Assembly (NCBI GenBank): GCA_035553375.1
Contig: DATNCY010000015.1
Coordinates: forward strand, 41,000 to 104,999
Reading direction: 5' to 3'
From: JAJPHU01 sp035553375
GTDB taxonomy: Bacteria > Planctomycetota > Planctomycetia > Gemmatales > Gemmataceae
DNA: 64,000 nt
Under the pieces are notes generated by a model. It made no database searches. It was given only the letters and a program-made list of their open reading frames with translations, and was not told the DNA's origin. Below, piece after piece: positions 1-7,689 of this stretch (within the stretch, counting starts at the first letter, position 1; each line of letters opens with the position of its first letter). The position numbers and the translations under genes are program-made.

Positions 1-1249
<1,249 letters not shown>

Positions 1250-1374
1250 AGGTGGTCTTGCGCTCTCCTCAGCAACGGTTCCGTTCGCCTCCGTTGTTCT
1301 TCTGGGAAAGCATACCAGCTTGCGCACGGGCTGGATAGAGGAGGGCCGTTGGCGACCAAGCCAAGGCGCGTTCC

Positions 1375-3225
1375 TCATTTCCGAACCGCCGGCTTGCCGG
1401 TGGTGATGCCGAGCATGTCGCGCCATTTCGCGGTCGAGTCGCCGCCATCCTTGCCGGTTAGCCCACGCAGCGCATACAGCACCGCCTCGCGCTGGAGTTG
1501 GCCGGTCGGCTTCTGGGTGATCTCCGGCATCTCATCCGCCTTGACCGGGCGAACGCGCGTCACGAAATCGAAACGCTGTTCATTCGGCCAGGGGGTTGCC
1601 GCCATGACCGGCAGGTTGACCGAGAAATCCTGACGTAAGAACGTGATGTCGGCACGGACGAAATTGCCGGTCTGACCGGCATAGTAAAGGCGCGGCAGCG
1701 GTTGTCCCGGAGTCGGCACGAGACCGCGTACCAACCCATCCTTGTCGCTCATCGAGGGAGCATGACACAGCAAACAGTTGCGCATGTGATTGAGGCGAAC
1801 CAACTCAGGCACCGCGCCCTTTTTTGCCTTGGGATCGAGAACGGGCACGGAAGGATCGAGTTTATCGAGGACATCGACCAACTTGGGGACCGCTCCTTCG
1901 GGTTTGAGGGTGAGCAGGGCGACGGCGGCATGATCGGCGACGGGCGCCCACGGATAGCGTAATCCTTGCAGCAGAATAGGAACGTATTGGGCGGCCGGTC
2001 GTTTTTGCAAGGCGGCGACGGCAGCTTGGCGCACTTCCGGCGACAGGTCCACGAGGCCGCGTTTGGCGAGTGCGGCCGTCGCGGCCGCATTGTTGACCTT
2101 GGCTAATTCACGCACCAACAACAAACGGGTCGCGTCATCCTCGACTTGCAGCATTTGCAGCAGGGTAGCGAGAGCGCCGCGGAATTTCTCGACCTTGTTG
2201 ACGTCGCACCACTCCTTGAACGCCTCGATTTTCTCTTTGGGCGAGCCATTGAGGTTGGTCGTTCCGGCGACATTGGCAACCTTGCCGCTGCGGAAGCGCA
2301 CGCGAACCGGCGTAACGGGAACGGACACGAAGCCCATATCGCGCAGGTTCTTTGAAAGAGTCTGCACGATGGTGGCGCTGGCGGGATCAAGTTGACATTT
2401 CGGCCCCGACAACAGCGACAAACCGGATTTGAGGGCCGCTTGCCGCATGGCCTTGTTCAGACGCAGGTTGAAGGTGTAATCGATTTGGCTTCGCGGCACT
2501 CCGCGAACGGCACGTTCGTCCTTCTTCTCCATCGCGCGAAAACTCTCGATCTCCAGATCGCTGAATAGCCGCAGTTCCGGGACGGCGAGCAGTTGCTGGC
2601 GCAAGTCGTCCTCGCTCGCTTGCAGTCGCTTCTCGAAAGCGACATCGGCGGCTAAGCGTTGCGGTTTCGCGGGCGGACTGGGAGGAACATCGGCTGGCTT
2701 CGGCGGAGCGGGAAGTTCTGGCGCTGGCGGGAGGGGAGGAGGATTGTCGGGCCGAATGCTCGGACGCGGTGCCGATGCCGGTAGCGGCGGCGGAGCAGGA
2801 GGCGGTTGCAATCCGCCGCCGAGAATCCGATCGACCTCATCCGTTCGAGCGAGGTGGTTGTCTTCTGTTGAACCGACCTTGAGCGGCAACAATTCGGCGT
2901 CCGAGTCGTTGTCTTTCGCGGATGGGGCCAGATCCGTGGACGGCGTCGCGTCTTCGCTTTGCGCGTTCACTTGCTCCGCTGGATTGGCTGGCGACGCATT
3001 GCGGAACTTCACCATAAAAATGGTGAGGAGTGCGAACAAGAAGACGCCCAGAAATGCCGTACCGAGTAGAATCCAACCCACACGCAACAGACGAGAGCCG
3101 CTCAAATACGTCGCCGCGTTCGGTGACGGATCACTTTCTATCCTCCGAGTTGCCGCGGGTTGCACCTGACTGTCATGAGGGATGGGCCGGTGGTGGGGAT
3201 GCGGACCTGGCGATGGACCTTGCAT
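1375..3225 (-). CDS. Membrane-anchored HEAT-repeat protein with a CxxCH motif
   Basis: This is a 616-residue protein with a short proline/histidine-rich cytoplasmic N-terminus and one transmembrane segment at about residues 47-71. A long proline-rich linker follows (about 140-200), then a region with HEAT-like helical repeats (about 370-460, for example LSPEVRQAAVAAL). Near residue 484 is CLLCH, a c-type heme-binding pattern. Such combinations are typical of planctomycete envelope proteins, where HEAT or cytochrome-like modules hang outside the inner membrane. No enzyme activity can be named. The ATG at 3225 is preceded by AGAGGGG. Whether heme is really bound is inference, since a single CxxCH can occur by chance; the expected distal ligand cannot be identified. 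Confidence 0.75.
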   Translation of the reverse strand: MQGPSPGPHPHHRPIPHDSQVQPAATRRIESDPSPNAATYLSGSRLLRVGWILLGTAFLGVFLFALLTIFMVKFRNASPANPAEQVNAQSEDATPSTDLAPSAKDNDSDAELLPLKVGSTEDNHLARTDEVDRILGGGLQPPPAPPPLPASAPRPSIRPDNPPPLPPAPELPAPPKPADVPPSPPAKPQRLAADVAFEKRLQASEDDLRQQLLAVPELRLFSDLEIESFRAMEKKDERAVRGVPRSQIDYTFNLRLNKAMRQAALKSGLSLLSGPKCQLDPASATIVQTLSKNLRDMGFVSVPVTPVRVRFRSGKVANVAGTTNLNGSPKEKIEAFKEWCDVNKVEKFRGALATLLQMLQVEDDATRLLLVRELAKVNNAAATAALAKRGLVDLSPEVRQAAVAALQKRPAAQYVPILLQGLRYPWAPVADHAAVALLTLKPEGAVPKLVDVLDKLDPSVPVLDPKAKKGAVPELVRLNHMRNCLLCHAPSMSDKDGLVRGLVPTPGQPLPRLYYAGQTGNFVRADITFLRQDFSVNLPVMAATPWPNEQRFDFVTRVRPVKADEMPEITQKPTGQLQREAVLYALRGLTGKDGGDSTAKWRDMLGITTGKPAVRK

Positions 3226-3467
3226 GGGAACCCCTCTGACTCGATCGATCGGGCTACAGTGCCCTTCTAATTCTATTCCCCTGCGCTATCGAAACTCAAG
3301 CATCTTCTCGGAAATGTATCCTCATCGCTGCGTTCCTTATCCTTCGCCCTTCCTCTTGCTGCCGTCCTATTCAAACCCTAATATATTCGCGGAAGGTCGA
3401 ACCCCTACGGTAGTGCGGTTGTCCATCAAAGGATCGGAAACCGACACGGTCGGGAGCAGACGAGGGA

Positions 3468-3505
3468 GGCGGCGTAGCTCAGAGGTTAGAGCAGCGGCTT
3501 CATAA
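3468..3505 (+). repeat. attL-like site: displaced 5' half of tRNA-Met
   Basis: These 38 bases are identical to 18518-18555, the 5' half of the tRNA-Met gene up to and including the anticodon CAT and the next two bases. The identity stops abruptly here (AACAG instead of GCCGC), so this copy cannot fold as a tRNA. It is best read as the original chromosomal 5' half, separated from its 3' half by insertion of the 15-kb element. Confidence 0.88.
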
Positions 3506-3521
3506 AACAGAAAGAACACTC

Positions 3522-3548
3522 AAACCCCTGGATTTCCAGGGGTTTTTT
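3522..3548 (+). terminator. Intrinsic terminator just inside the left element end
   Basis: A 10-bp stem (AAACCCCTGG / CCAGGGGTTT) with a 4-base loop is followed by a run of six T on the + strand. It lies 17 bases after the tRNA half-copy, so transcription entering from the native tRNA promoter would stop here. Confidence 0.8.
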
Positions 3549-3557
3549 CATTTTCCA

Positions 3558-3608
3558 CTACACCAGTTGCCCTCAGAAAAACTTGTCAGCGGGTGTAGTC
3601 GGGTGTAG
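3558..3608. promoter_or_regulatory. Putative integrase arm-type sites, left end
   Basis: The word GGGTGTAG occurs at 3591-3598 and 3601-3608, with an inverted GGTGTAG at 3558-3564. The same word, in the context CAGCGGGTGTA, recurs near the other end of the element at 18441-18460. Matching short repeats near both ends are what arm-binding domains of tyrosine recombinases use. The function is inferred from position and repetition only. Confidence 0.45.
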
Positions 3609-3632
3609 TTTTCGGACAAGACTTGTCCGTAG

Positions 3633-3914
3633 TTATGGGCGATGTGCCGCTTGTTCTTGCCGATCGCTGACCGAAGGGCAAAGGTCTACGGCGACGGAAC
3701 GAATCCCCTGATGCGAGTAGCGGAATTCATCCGGCAGGGTGTCGCCTTCGATAAACAGGGTGAGCCGGCCAGTCGGAGAATACTCCCCTCCGATCACCCG
3801 GACATCAGCACCTCGCACTTCGGGGGGCAAGTGGCCGGCTCGGAGAAGGAGAATCATCAAGTCATCGGCCAGGATTTGCACCATCCCCAAACGCCGCTCA
3901 TCGTACTTCTTCAT
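3633..3914 (-). CDS. Small element-encoded hypothetical protein
   Basis: This 93-residue protein of unknown function begins MKKYDERRLGMVQILADDLM and has a probable beta-rich middle (VRVIGGEYSPTGRLTLFIEG). It is not recognised as a known family. It lies 9 bases downstream of the zinc-ribbon gene at 3924-4178 on the same strand, so the two are probably co-transcribed. Its end is close to the left att region, making it the last gene of the element on this side. Confidence 0.6.
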   Translation of the reverse strand: MKKYDERRLGMVQILADDLMILLLRAGHLPPEVRGADVRVIGGEYSPTGRLTLFIEGDTLPDEFRYSHQGIRSVAVDLCPSVSDRQEQAAHRP

Positions 3915-3923
3915 GGTCGCATC

Positions 3924-4178
3924 TCAGTAGGGTTGGACGATCCCCATTGCCTTCAGGGAGAAGGTCAAGACCAATCCGCAATCTTCACAGTATACAGGGA
4001 CGACCGGGACGAAGGGCCTGCTGCACTCAACACCATTAGAAGCGAGGCCAGCAAGAGCAACCAGATCATCGCCCTTCTTCAGCTTCTTGGACTGGCAGTA
4101 TGGACACTCCCGATTCAGAACCTTGTCCTGCAACCAGGCGTCAATCAACTTCGCGTCCGCGTTTTGTTTGGCTGTCAT
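3924..4178 (-). CDS. Small zinc-ribbon protein
   Basis: This 84-residue protein has two CxxC knuckles, CPYC at about residues 23-26 and CEDC at about 61-64, a spacing consistent with a zinc ribbon. The start at 4178 (MTAKQNADAK) is chosen over longer in-frame starts because it is preceded by AGGAGGT at ideal distance. It is one of several small zinc-ribbon proteins in this element. Possible roles are nucleic-acid binding or modulation of transcription; nothing in the sequence decides between these. A perfect 18-bp inverted repeat lies in its 5' untranslated region at 4203-4250. Confidence 0.75.
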   Translation of the reverse strand: MTAKQNADAKLIDAWLQDKVLNRECPYCQSKKLKKGDDLVALAGLASNGVECSRPFVPVVPVYCEDCGLVLTFSLKAMGIVQPY

Positions 4179-4202
4179 CTTGATTACCTCCTGACGGGCA
4201 GC

Positions 4203-4250
4203 GCCCTGGCCGGCTCCGTGGGAGGTAAGCAACACGGAGCCGGCCAGGGC
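4203..4250. repeat. Perfect 18-bp inverted repeat upstream of the zinc-ribbon gene
   Basis: GCCCTGGCCGGCTCCGTG at 4203-4220 is exactly complementary to 4233-4250, with a 12-base loop. There is no T-run on either side, so it is not a typical intrinsic terminator. It sits 25 bases before the start codon at 4178 and would fold in the leader RNA on either strand. Confidence 0.85.
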
Positions 4251-4448
4251 CAACCGGGGATCAGCCGGCGTCCCGATGTCAGCATACTCGCATTTTAGGG
4301 CCGTGGGTTCAAGCATCATTTCGCGTCTACTGCATCGTGCGATCCACAAGCGGCGTCGAGCTGACTGCCGGCACCGGATGTGGCAGAGAGCGAATGGTGC
4401 GATGGGAGGGACTGAGCCGGCCGCGTTGCGTTTCACCCAATCCGTCAA

Positions 4449-4480
4449 GACTCACCATCTCCTCATCAACGATTGCTTAT
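4449..4480 (+). repeat. Direct repeat upstream of the gene at 4561 (copy 1)
   Basis: These 32 bases (core CTCCTCATCAACGATTGC) match 5114-5145 with three mismatches, and a shared GAGCCGGCCGCGT lies at 4414 and 5077. The intervals between the two blocks differ by only two bases. Both copies precede small membrane or lipoprotein genes read rightward, suggesting a duplicated promoter/regulatory segment. Confidence 0.7.
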
Positions 4481-4560
4481 CTTTACATGACAAGACAGTA
4501 ACCAACCTCTGCCCGATGGTGCCTCGCTCTCACCCCATCCCCACCTGCCGGAGCCTTTTC

Positions 4561-5073
4561 ATGGCCAGCACACTCCGAATACTTCGGCTTCTCACCCTCG
4601 CGACGGTCCTGCTGGCACCCCTTTACGCTGGCCTGTTGCTTACTGGCAACGAACATCAGCCGGGTATCTCGGCCGTCGCCGTCTGGTTGAAGGAACAAGA
4701 GCGTGCCGAGCGATTGCGGAACACCGGGGACATGATCTGCGAAAGCCACGAGGTGATGGAGGCCATCATTTGGGATCTGATAGAGGGGCGTCTCCCCTTG
4801 CGGAAAGCTGCCGCCGACCTGAATGCCGCAATGGGGAGTAGGGTTCCTAACGGTCCCCTTTTCCGCGTGGCTTCCCCTGGACAGTCGGCGGAGGAATCCA
4901 GTTTGCGCTGGGCTATTCACTGCGCCGAAGTGCGTTTGAAAAAGGACGCACGCGAAGCGGAAGTGCTGCATCGACTTCATGCCGAACTGCAAGATTATCT
5001 GAGCGAGAAGAGCAACCCATCAGCACCCCCTCATTCGCTGCCGATTGCCTTGGCGGACGACAAGGCTTACTAA
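4561..5073 (+). CDS. Membrane-anchored hypothetical protein (element cargo)
   Basis: With the ATG at 4561 this is a 170-residue protein. It begins MASTLRILRLLTLATVLLAP, a signal peptide or N-terminal anchor, and continues with a mostly helical, charged domain. The segment WDLIEGRLPLRKAAADL resembles a motif I associate with Gemmataceae-specific hypothetical proteins (LIxGRLxLxxAAxxF). The reading frame stays open upstream to 4276, but that part has unlike composition and overlaps the repeat at 4449-4480, so the shorter start is preferred. The function is unknown. It is exported or membrane-bound, an unusual trait for core phage functions and more like element cargo. Confidence 0.65.
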   Translation: MASTLRILRLLTLATVLLAPLYAGLLLTGNEHQPGISAVAVWLKEQERAERLRNTGDMICESHEVMEAIIWDLIEGRLPLRKAAADLNAAMGSRVPNGPLFRVASPGQSAEESSLRWAIHCAEVRLKKDAREAEVLHRLHAELQDYLSEKSNPSAPPHSLPIALADDKAY

Positions 5074-5113
5074 CGAGAGCCGGCCGCGTGGCCACTATGT
5101 CGCCAGCAGCAAA

Positions 5114-5145
5114 GATTCATCATCTCCTCATCAGCGATTGCTTAT
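5114..5145 (+). repeat. Direct repeat upstream of the lipoprotein gene (copy 2)
   Basis: Second copy of the 32-base repeat described at 4449-4480, differing at three positions. It lies 37 bases before the start codon of the small lipoprotein gene at 5183. Confidence 0.7.
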
Positions 5146-5182
5146 AGCTCGATTGGGGCTGCCCATCCAAGAGGGAACGCGC

Positions 5183-5329
5183 ATGAGGCGTCGTATGCTC
5201 CTCGTCGTGCTGGCTGGAGTCGCGTTGTTGCCTGGCTGCTGCTGGTTTCATCACTATCGTTGCTTCAAACCCGCCTTCGAGATTCCCTCGGAGAAAGCAG
5301 CGGGCACGCCACAAGATAAGAGCCGCTGA
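5183..5329 (+). CDS. Very small putative lipoprotein
   Basis: This 48-residue peptide begins MRRRMLLVVLAGVALLPGCC, a compact lipoprotein signal with lipobox LPGC, so the mature peptide would be about 30 residues, acylated at Cys-19. The start at 5183 is preceded by AAGAGGG. It shares its upstream repeat with the preceding gene at 4561, and both products are predicted to be in the envelope. The function is unknown. The gene is short, so the call rests mainly on the signal sequence and the ribosome-binding site. Confidence 0.55.
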   Translation: MRRRMLLVVLAGVALLPGCCWFHHYRCFKPAFEIPSEKAAGTPQDKSR

Positions 5330-5609
5330 TTCGCTGTCTCCCGCGTCCCTGGCGCACAACCGGGCGTCAGGCTGGTTTGCAGCGCCGGACGCCATACAGA
5401 GCGAATGGTGCGTTCTGGCGGGGCCTATGGGAATGTCCATCGACCGCCTGGTCAGGACGCGCTGCACGCGCTCGATACCCCGCAACGACCTGGCCGCCAT
5501 TGCTCTGGCTCGGTTTAATCGTTGACAAGGGGTTGTCAGTTCGGTCGAAGCCCGCCTTCCATTGCAGTTCTGCAATGACTACTGCAATGACCGGCCCCCC
5601 CATAGCTAA
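5330..5609. other. Intergenic, convergent gene ends
   Basis: No supported gene is seen here. The stretch 5380-5415 resembles 4365-4401 (both include GAGCGAATGGTGCG), so part of the upstream region of the gene at 4561 has a third, partial copy here. Confidence 0.4.
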
Positions 5610-5936
5610 TCACTTCTTGCCCTTGCCCCTCTTCTTTGGCGCTGGCTTCCCCTCCGGCGCCGATCCTTCCTTCTGACCAGATGAACGCTTCGAGCTGGCC
5701 GGCGGCGTATCGGCCTGGTCGTTGGCCGCGTCCCGGAACTCCTCGCATGAGACTCCGAGAGCATCGGCCAGAGCAACAGCCGTCGCCCATGATGGCTCTC
5801 GGTCACCTTGCTCAAGCTTCGTCAATCCATGTAGATGCAATCCGGCTCGCTCTGCCAAATCCGCTTGCGTGAGACTGGCTGCTAACCGCAGTTCCCGAAG
5901 CCTGGCCGCGAAGCCGGTTGCTTTCTTCTTCGCCAT
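5610..5936 (-). CDS. XRE-family repressor of the element
   Basis: This is a 108-residue DNA-binding protein with an XRE/Cro-CI type helix-turn-helix at about residues 8-62 (LRELRLAASLTQADLAERAG, then LTKLEQGDREPS and ALADALGVS). A lysine/proline-rich tail ends in KKRGKGKK. The start at 5936 (MAKKKATGF) is chosen because GGAGGG precedes it and the longer ORF runs through the promoter region. It is transcribed away from the gene at 6108, and three copies of a palindrome lie between them, one inside its own promoter. By analogy with phage CI/Cro circuits it probably represses both the rightward small-gene operon and itself. Confidence 0.85.
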   Translation of the reverse strand: MAKKKATGFAARLRELRLAASLTQADLAERAGLHLHGLTKLEQGDREPSWATAVALADALGVSCEEFRDAANDQADTPPASSKRSSGQKEGSAPEGKPAPKKRGKGKK

Positions 5937-5975
5937 GCGCCCTCCGATGAAAAGCCTTCTTCTAACCTGTCTAAA

Positions 5976-6005
5976 AGTATACCCCATCTGGGCAATCCAA
6001 AGCAA
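5976..6005 (-). promoter_or_regulatory. Promoter of the XRE gene with an overlapping operator
   Basis: On the minus strand TTGCTT (6000-6005) and TATACT (5976-5981) are separated by 18 bases. The spacer contains ACCCCATCTGGGCA (5981-5994), a degenerate copy of the ACCCCAATTGGGGT operator. The same layout is found in the divergent promoter, which suggests autoregulation by the XRE protein. Confidence 0.7.
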
Positions 6006-6016
6006 ATAAAAAAAGT

Positions 6017-6030
6017 ACCCCAATTGGGGT
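6017..6030. promoter_or_regulatory. Operator palindrome OR-like, copy 1
   Basis: ACCCCAATTGGGGT is a perfect 14-bp palindrome. It ends at the -35 hexamer of the rightward promoter (6030-6035). An identical copy starts 24 bases further on, at 6041. Confidence 0.8.
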
Positions 6031-6059
6031 TGACGATGTTACCCCAATTGGGGTACAAT
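6030..6059 (+). promoter_or_regulatory. Sigma-70 type promoter for the small-gene operon, with internal operator
   Basis: TTGACG at 6030-6035 and TACAAT at 6054-6059 are 18 bases apart. The spacer is occupied by the palindrome ACCCCAATTGGGGT (6041-6054; 16 bp if TA ends are included), and another copy abuts the -35 box. A repressor bound here would block RNA polymerase directly. Confidence 0.82.
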
Positions 6060-6107
6060 GATCCTGTCCACTTGGAAGCACTCTTCAACCCAGCAGGAGT
6101 CTCGAAC

Positions 6108-6443
6108 ATGGCAACCGCAACGAAGTCCCGCAAGCCCGCAACGAAGTCCCGTAAGGCCACCATCGGCACGCTCACCAATGGCAAGCTGCTGCTGTGCATC
6201 ACGCAAGGCTCCGACGTGCGAAGCTACCTGCTGACGCCGATCCCGTCCGACTTCGGCACCGGATTCCATCTGCTCAAAGGCGACAACGGCGACGGTTCCC
6301 CTCGCGAGGAATACGACGTGTTGCTGGCGGGTCGGGATTCTTCCTGCACCTGCAAGGGCCACACCTATCACGGCCATTGCAAGCATGTCGAGAGCCTCAC
6401 CGCTCTGCACAATGCCGGAAAGCTGAACGTCGTCACCATCTAA
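6108..6443 (+). CDS. Small SWIM-type zinc-finger protein
   Basis: This 111-residue protein has a basic N-terminus with a repeated TKSRK motif, a beta-rich middle and a C-terminal CTCKGHTYHGHCKH, which fits the SWIM zinc-finger pattern CxC...CxH. SWIM fingers bind nucleic acids or proteins; stand-alone ones of this size are common in planctomycete elements. It is the first gene of the operon driven by the operator-controlled promoter at 6030-6059. The start at 6108 follows CAGGAG, with 9 bases between. The exact role is unknown. Confidence 0.75.
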   Translation: MATATKSRKPATKSRKATIGTLTNGKLLLCITQGSDVRSYLLTPIPSDFGTGFHLLKGDNGDGSPREEYDVLLAGRDSSCTCKGHTYHGHCKHVESLTALHNAGKLNVVTI

Positions 6444-6456
6444 ACCACGGCACCAC

Positions 6457-6483
6457 GGGAGGGCGGACAGCAAACGTCCTCCC
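6457..6483 (+). repeat. Intercistronic hairpin before the gene at 6500
   Basis: GGGAGGGCG (6457-6465) pairs with CGTCCTCCC (6475-6483) with one G-U pair and a 9-base loop. No T-run follows. It overlaps the leader just upstream of the ribosome-binding site. Confidence 0.55.
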
Positions 6484-6499
6484 CTTGGGAGGAATGAAC

Positions 6500-6742
6500 A
6501 TGAACGCGACTATCCCTCTGTCTGGCTCCCCCAGCAAGCCGGTTCGCCGTGGTTTCCCCTCGGTGACGTGTATCAAGTGCGGCAACGCCGATGCCGTGGT
6601 CACAGTCAACCTGACCGACGTGAGCGAGTTCCATTGCAACGAATGCGATGAGGACTTCAGCGCCGCCGACGTGCGGGAGTTCGTCGGCCAGTGGCAAGCC
6701 GTGTTGAACTGGATCGAGCTTTGCCCCGCCGTTGAGGACTGA
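6500..6742 (+). CDS. Small zinc-ribbon protein
   Basis: This 80-residue protein has CIKC at about residues 22-25 and CNEC at about 45-48, a zinc-ribbon arrangement with a beta-rich stretch between (VVTVNLTDVSEFH). It ends in an acidic/helical tail. ATG codons occur at 6494 and 6500 in frame; the second fits the GGGAGGA ribosome-binding site better. It lies in the same rightward operon as the SWIM protein. The CxxC ribbons of this element suggest nucleic-acid-binding accessory proteins, but no family name is recognised. Confidence 0.7.
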   Translation: MNATIPLSGSPSKPVRRGFPSVTCIKCGNADAVVTVNLTDVSEFHCNECDEDFSAADVREFVGQWQAVLNWIELCPAVED

Positions 6743-6810
6743 CTTACCCTCCCCCGGTAATGTTCGCCGGGAGATCAACCTGTTCCGCTTTTCAGAAAGA
6801 GAGTTCCACC

Positions 6811-7044
6811 ATGAAGACAACCCGAACCCTTTCCCGCCGCAAGAACCGCAACCGTGATGCCGTGGCCGTCGAGTTGCTCCAACAGCTCGGCCGCTGTGTC
6901 CGCCTGCTCGATACGCTTCTTGACGACGATGGCCACAACTACCCGCTGTCCCAGCTGCACGCCCAGAGCGCGCGGTTTCTGCTGGACAGTCTCGAATGCG
7001 AGGTTCCCACGGCCGTTCTCGATGCCGCCTTTGCCGGGGCTTGA
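6811..7044 (+). CDS. Small basic hypothetical protein
   Basis: This 77-residue protein has a very basic N-terminus (TRTLSRRKNRNRDA) followed by two predicted helices (VAVELLQQLGRCVRLLDTLL and SARFLLDSLE). The start at 6811 follows AAAGAGAG. Its position in the rightward operon between zinc-ribbon genes suggests an accessory role in the element. No family is recognised. A weak hairpin (6749-6773) precedes it, as with the other genes of this operon. Confidence 0.6.
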   Translation: MKTTRTLSRRKNRNRDAVAVELLQQLGRCVRLLDTLLDDDGHNYPLSQLHAQSARFLLDSLECEVPTAVLDAAFAGA

Positions 7045-7310
7045 ATCACTTCCCTGCGGTACAGAGGAAGGGCCGGCGGCTGGCCGGTTCCGTGTGGATG
7101 GTTGAATCCTGTTCTCTGCCGGTCGTTCCGGCAGGGAGAGGTTTGAGCCAGACTGAGGACCGCACGGAGCTTGCCGCCGCCGTCATCTCAACACCAACAG
7201 CGGAGAAGAGGCAAACCGCAGCCGGCGGGATGGTCCTGGCCGGCGCTTAAAGAGGAGTGCCGACGCCGGTGTCATTACCACCGGCGTCGGCCGCATGCAG
7301 AGGACTCGAC
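7045..7310 (+). other. Intercistronic region with two hairpins; possible tiny ORF
   Basis: TCTCTGCCGG at 7113-7122 pairs with 7128-7137 (10 bp, one G-U, 5-base loop). At 7259-7291 a perfect 13-bp inverted repeat (GCCGACGCCGGTG / CACCGGCGTCGGC, 7-base loop) sits 20 bases before the next start. A TTG-started 35-codon frame (7143-7250) follows the first hairpin but is too weak to call as a gene. Confidence 0.6.
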
Positions 7311-7556
7311 ATGAAGGCTACCACGAACTACGTTTCCGCGAAAGCTCTTGAGCATGAGTGGTGCGCGCTTGGCTTTGAAAATGGCGCACCGTCTCATGTT
7401 CCCGATGAACTCGTACAGGCGGACATTCGCATCTATCATCGGCTCCAGTGTGGGGCTTGTGGGCATCGTGGCCATAAGGTCACGCCCTACCACCGAGGTT
7501 CAGAATACCGGCTCCTTTGTGCTTGTAGAAAATGCTCGTCTGGCTTGGAGGCATAA
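7311..7556 (+). CDS. Small zinc-ribbon protein
   Basis: This 81-residue protein has CGAC at about residues 47-50 and CACRKC near the C-terminus, a treble-clef or ribbon-like arrangement. The N-terminal half is mostly helical. The start at 7311 lies 20 bases after a perfect 13-bp inverted repeat. It belongs to the same rightward series as the genes at 6108, 6500 and 6811. No family is recognised; a role in nucleic-acid binding is a guess from the cysteines. Confidence 0.65.
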   Translation: MKATTNYVSAKALEHEWCALGFENGAPSHVPDELVQADIRIYHRLQCGACGHRGHKVTPYHRGSEYRLLCACRKCSSGLEA

Positions 7557-7625
7557 GCAGCAGTTAGCATTGACCGCAATGCTCTCCCCGGCAATACCGC
7601 TCCAGTCGGTCAATGACCAGTTCTT

Positions 7626-7658
7626 CATCAGACCCGGCACCGATCGCCGGGTCTGATG
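7626..7658 (+). repeat. Perfect 13-bp intercistronic hairpin
   Basis: CATCAGACCCGGC (7626-7638) pairs exactly with GCCGGGTCTGATG (7646-7658), with a 7-base loop and no T-run. It lies 31 bases before the start at 7690, the same placement as the hairpins upstream of 6500 and 7311. Confidence 0.75.
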
Positions 7659-7689
7659 TGTTGTCACCAACTGCACACGAGGGAGAGGC

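Noticed and set aside
3468..3505. A second tRNA gene
   Set aside because: Only the 5' half is present; the sequence after the anticodon cannot form the anticodon stem or T arm.
7143..7250. 35-codon TTG-started frame between two hairpins
   Set aside because: The purine-rich stretch is too close to the start and nothing else supports it; mentioned in the region description only.
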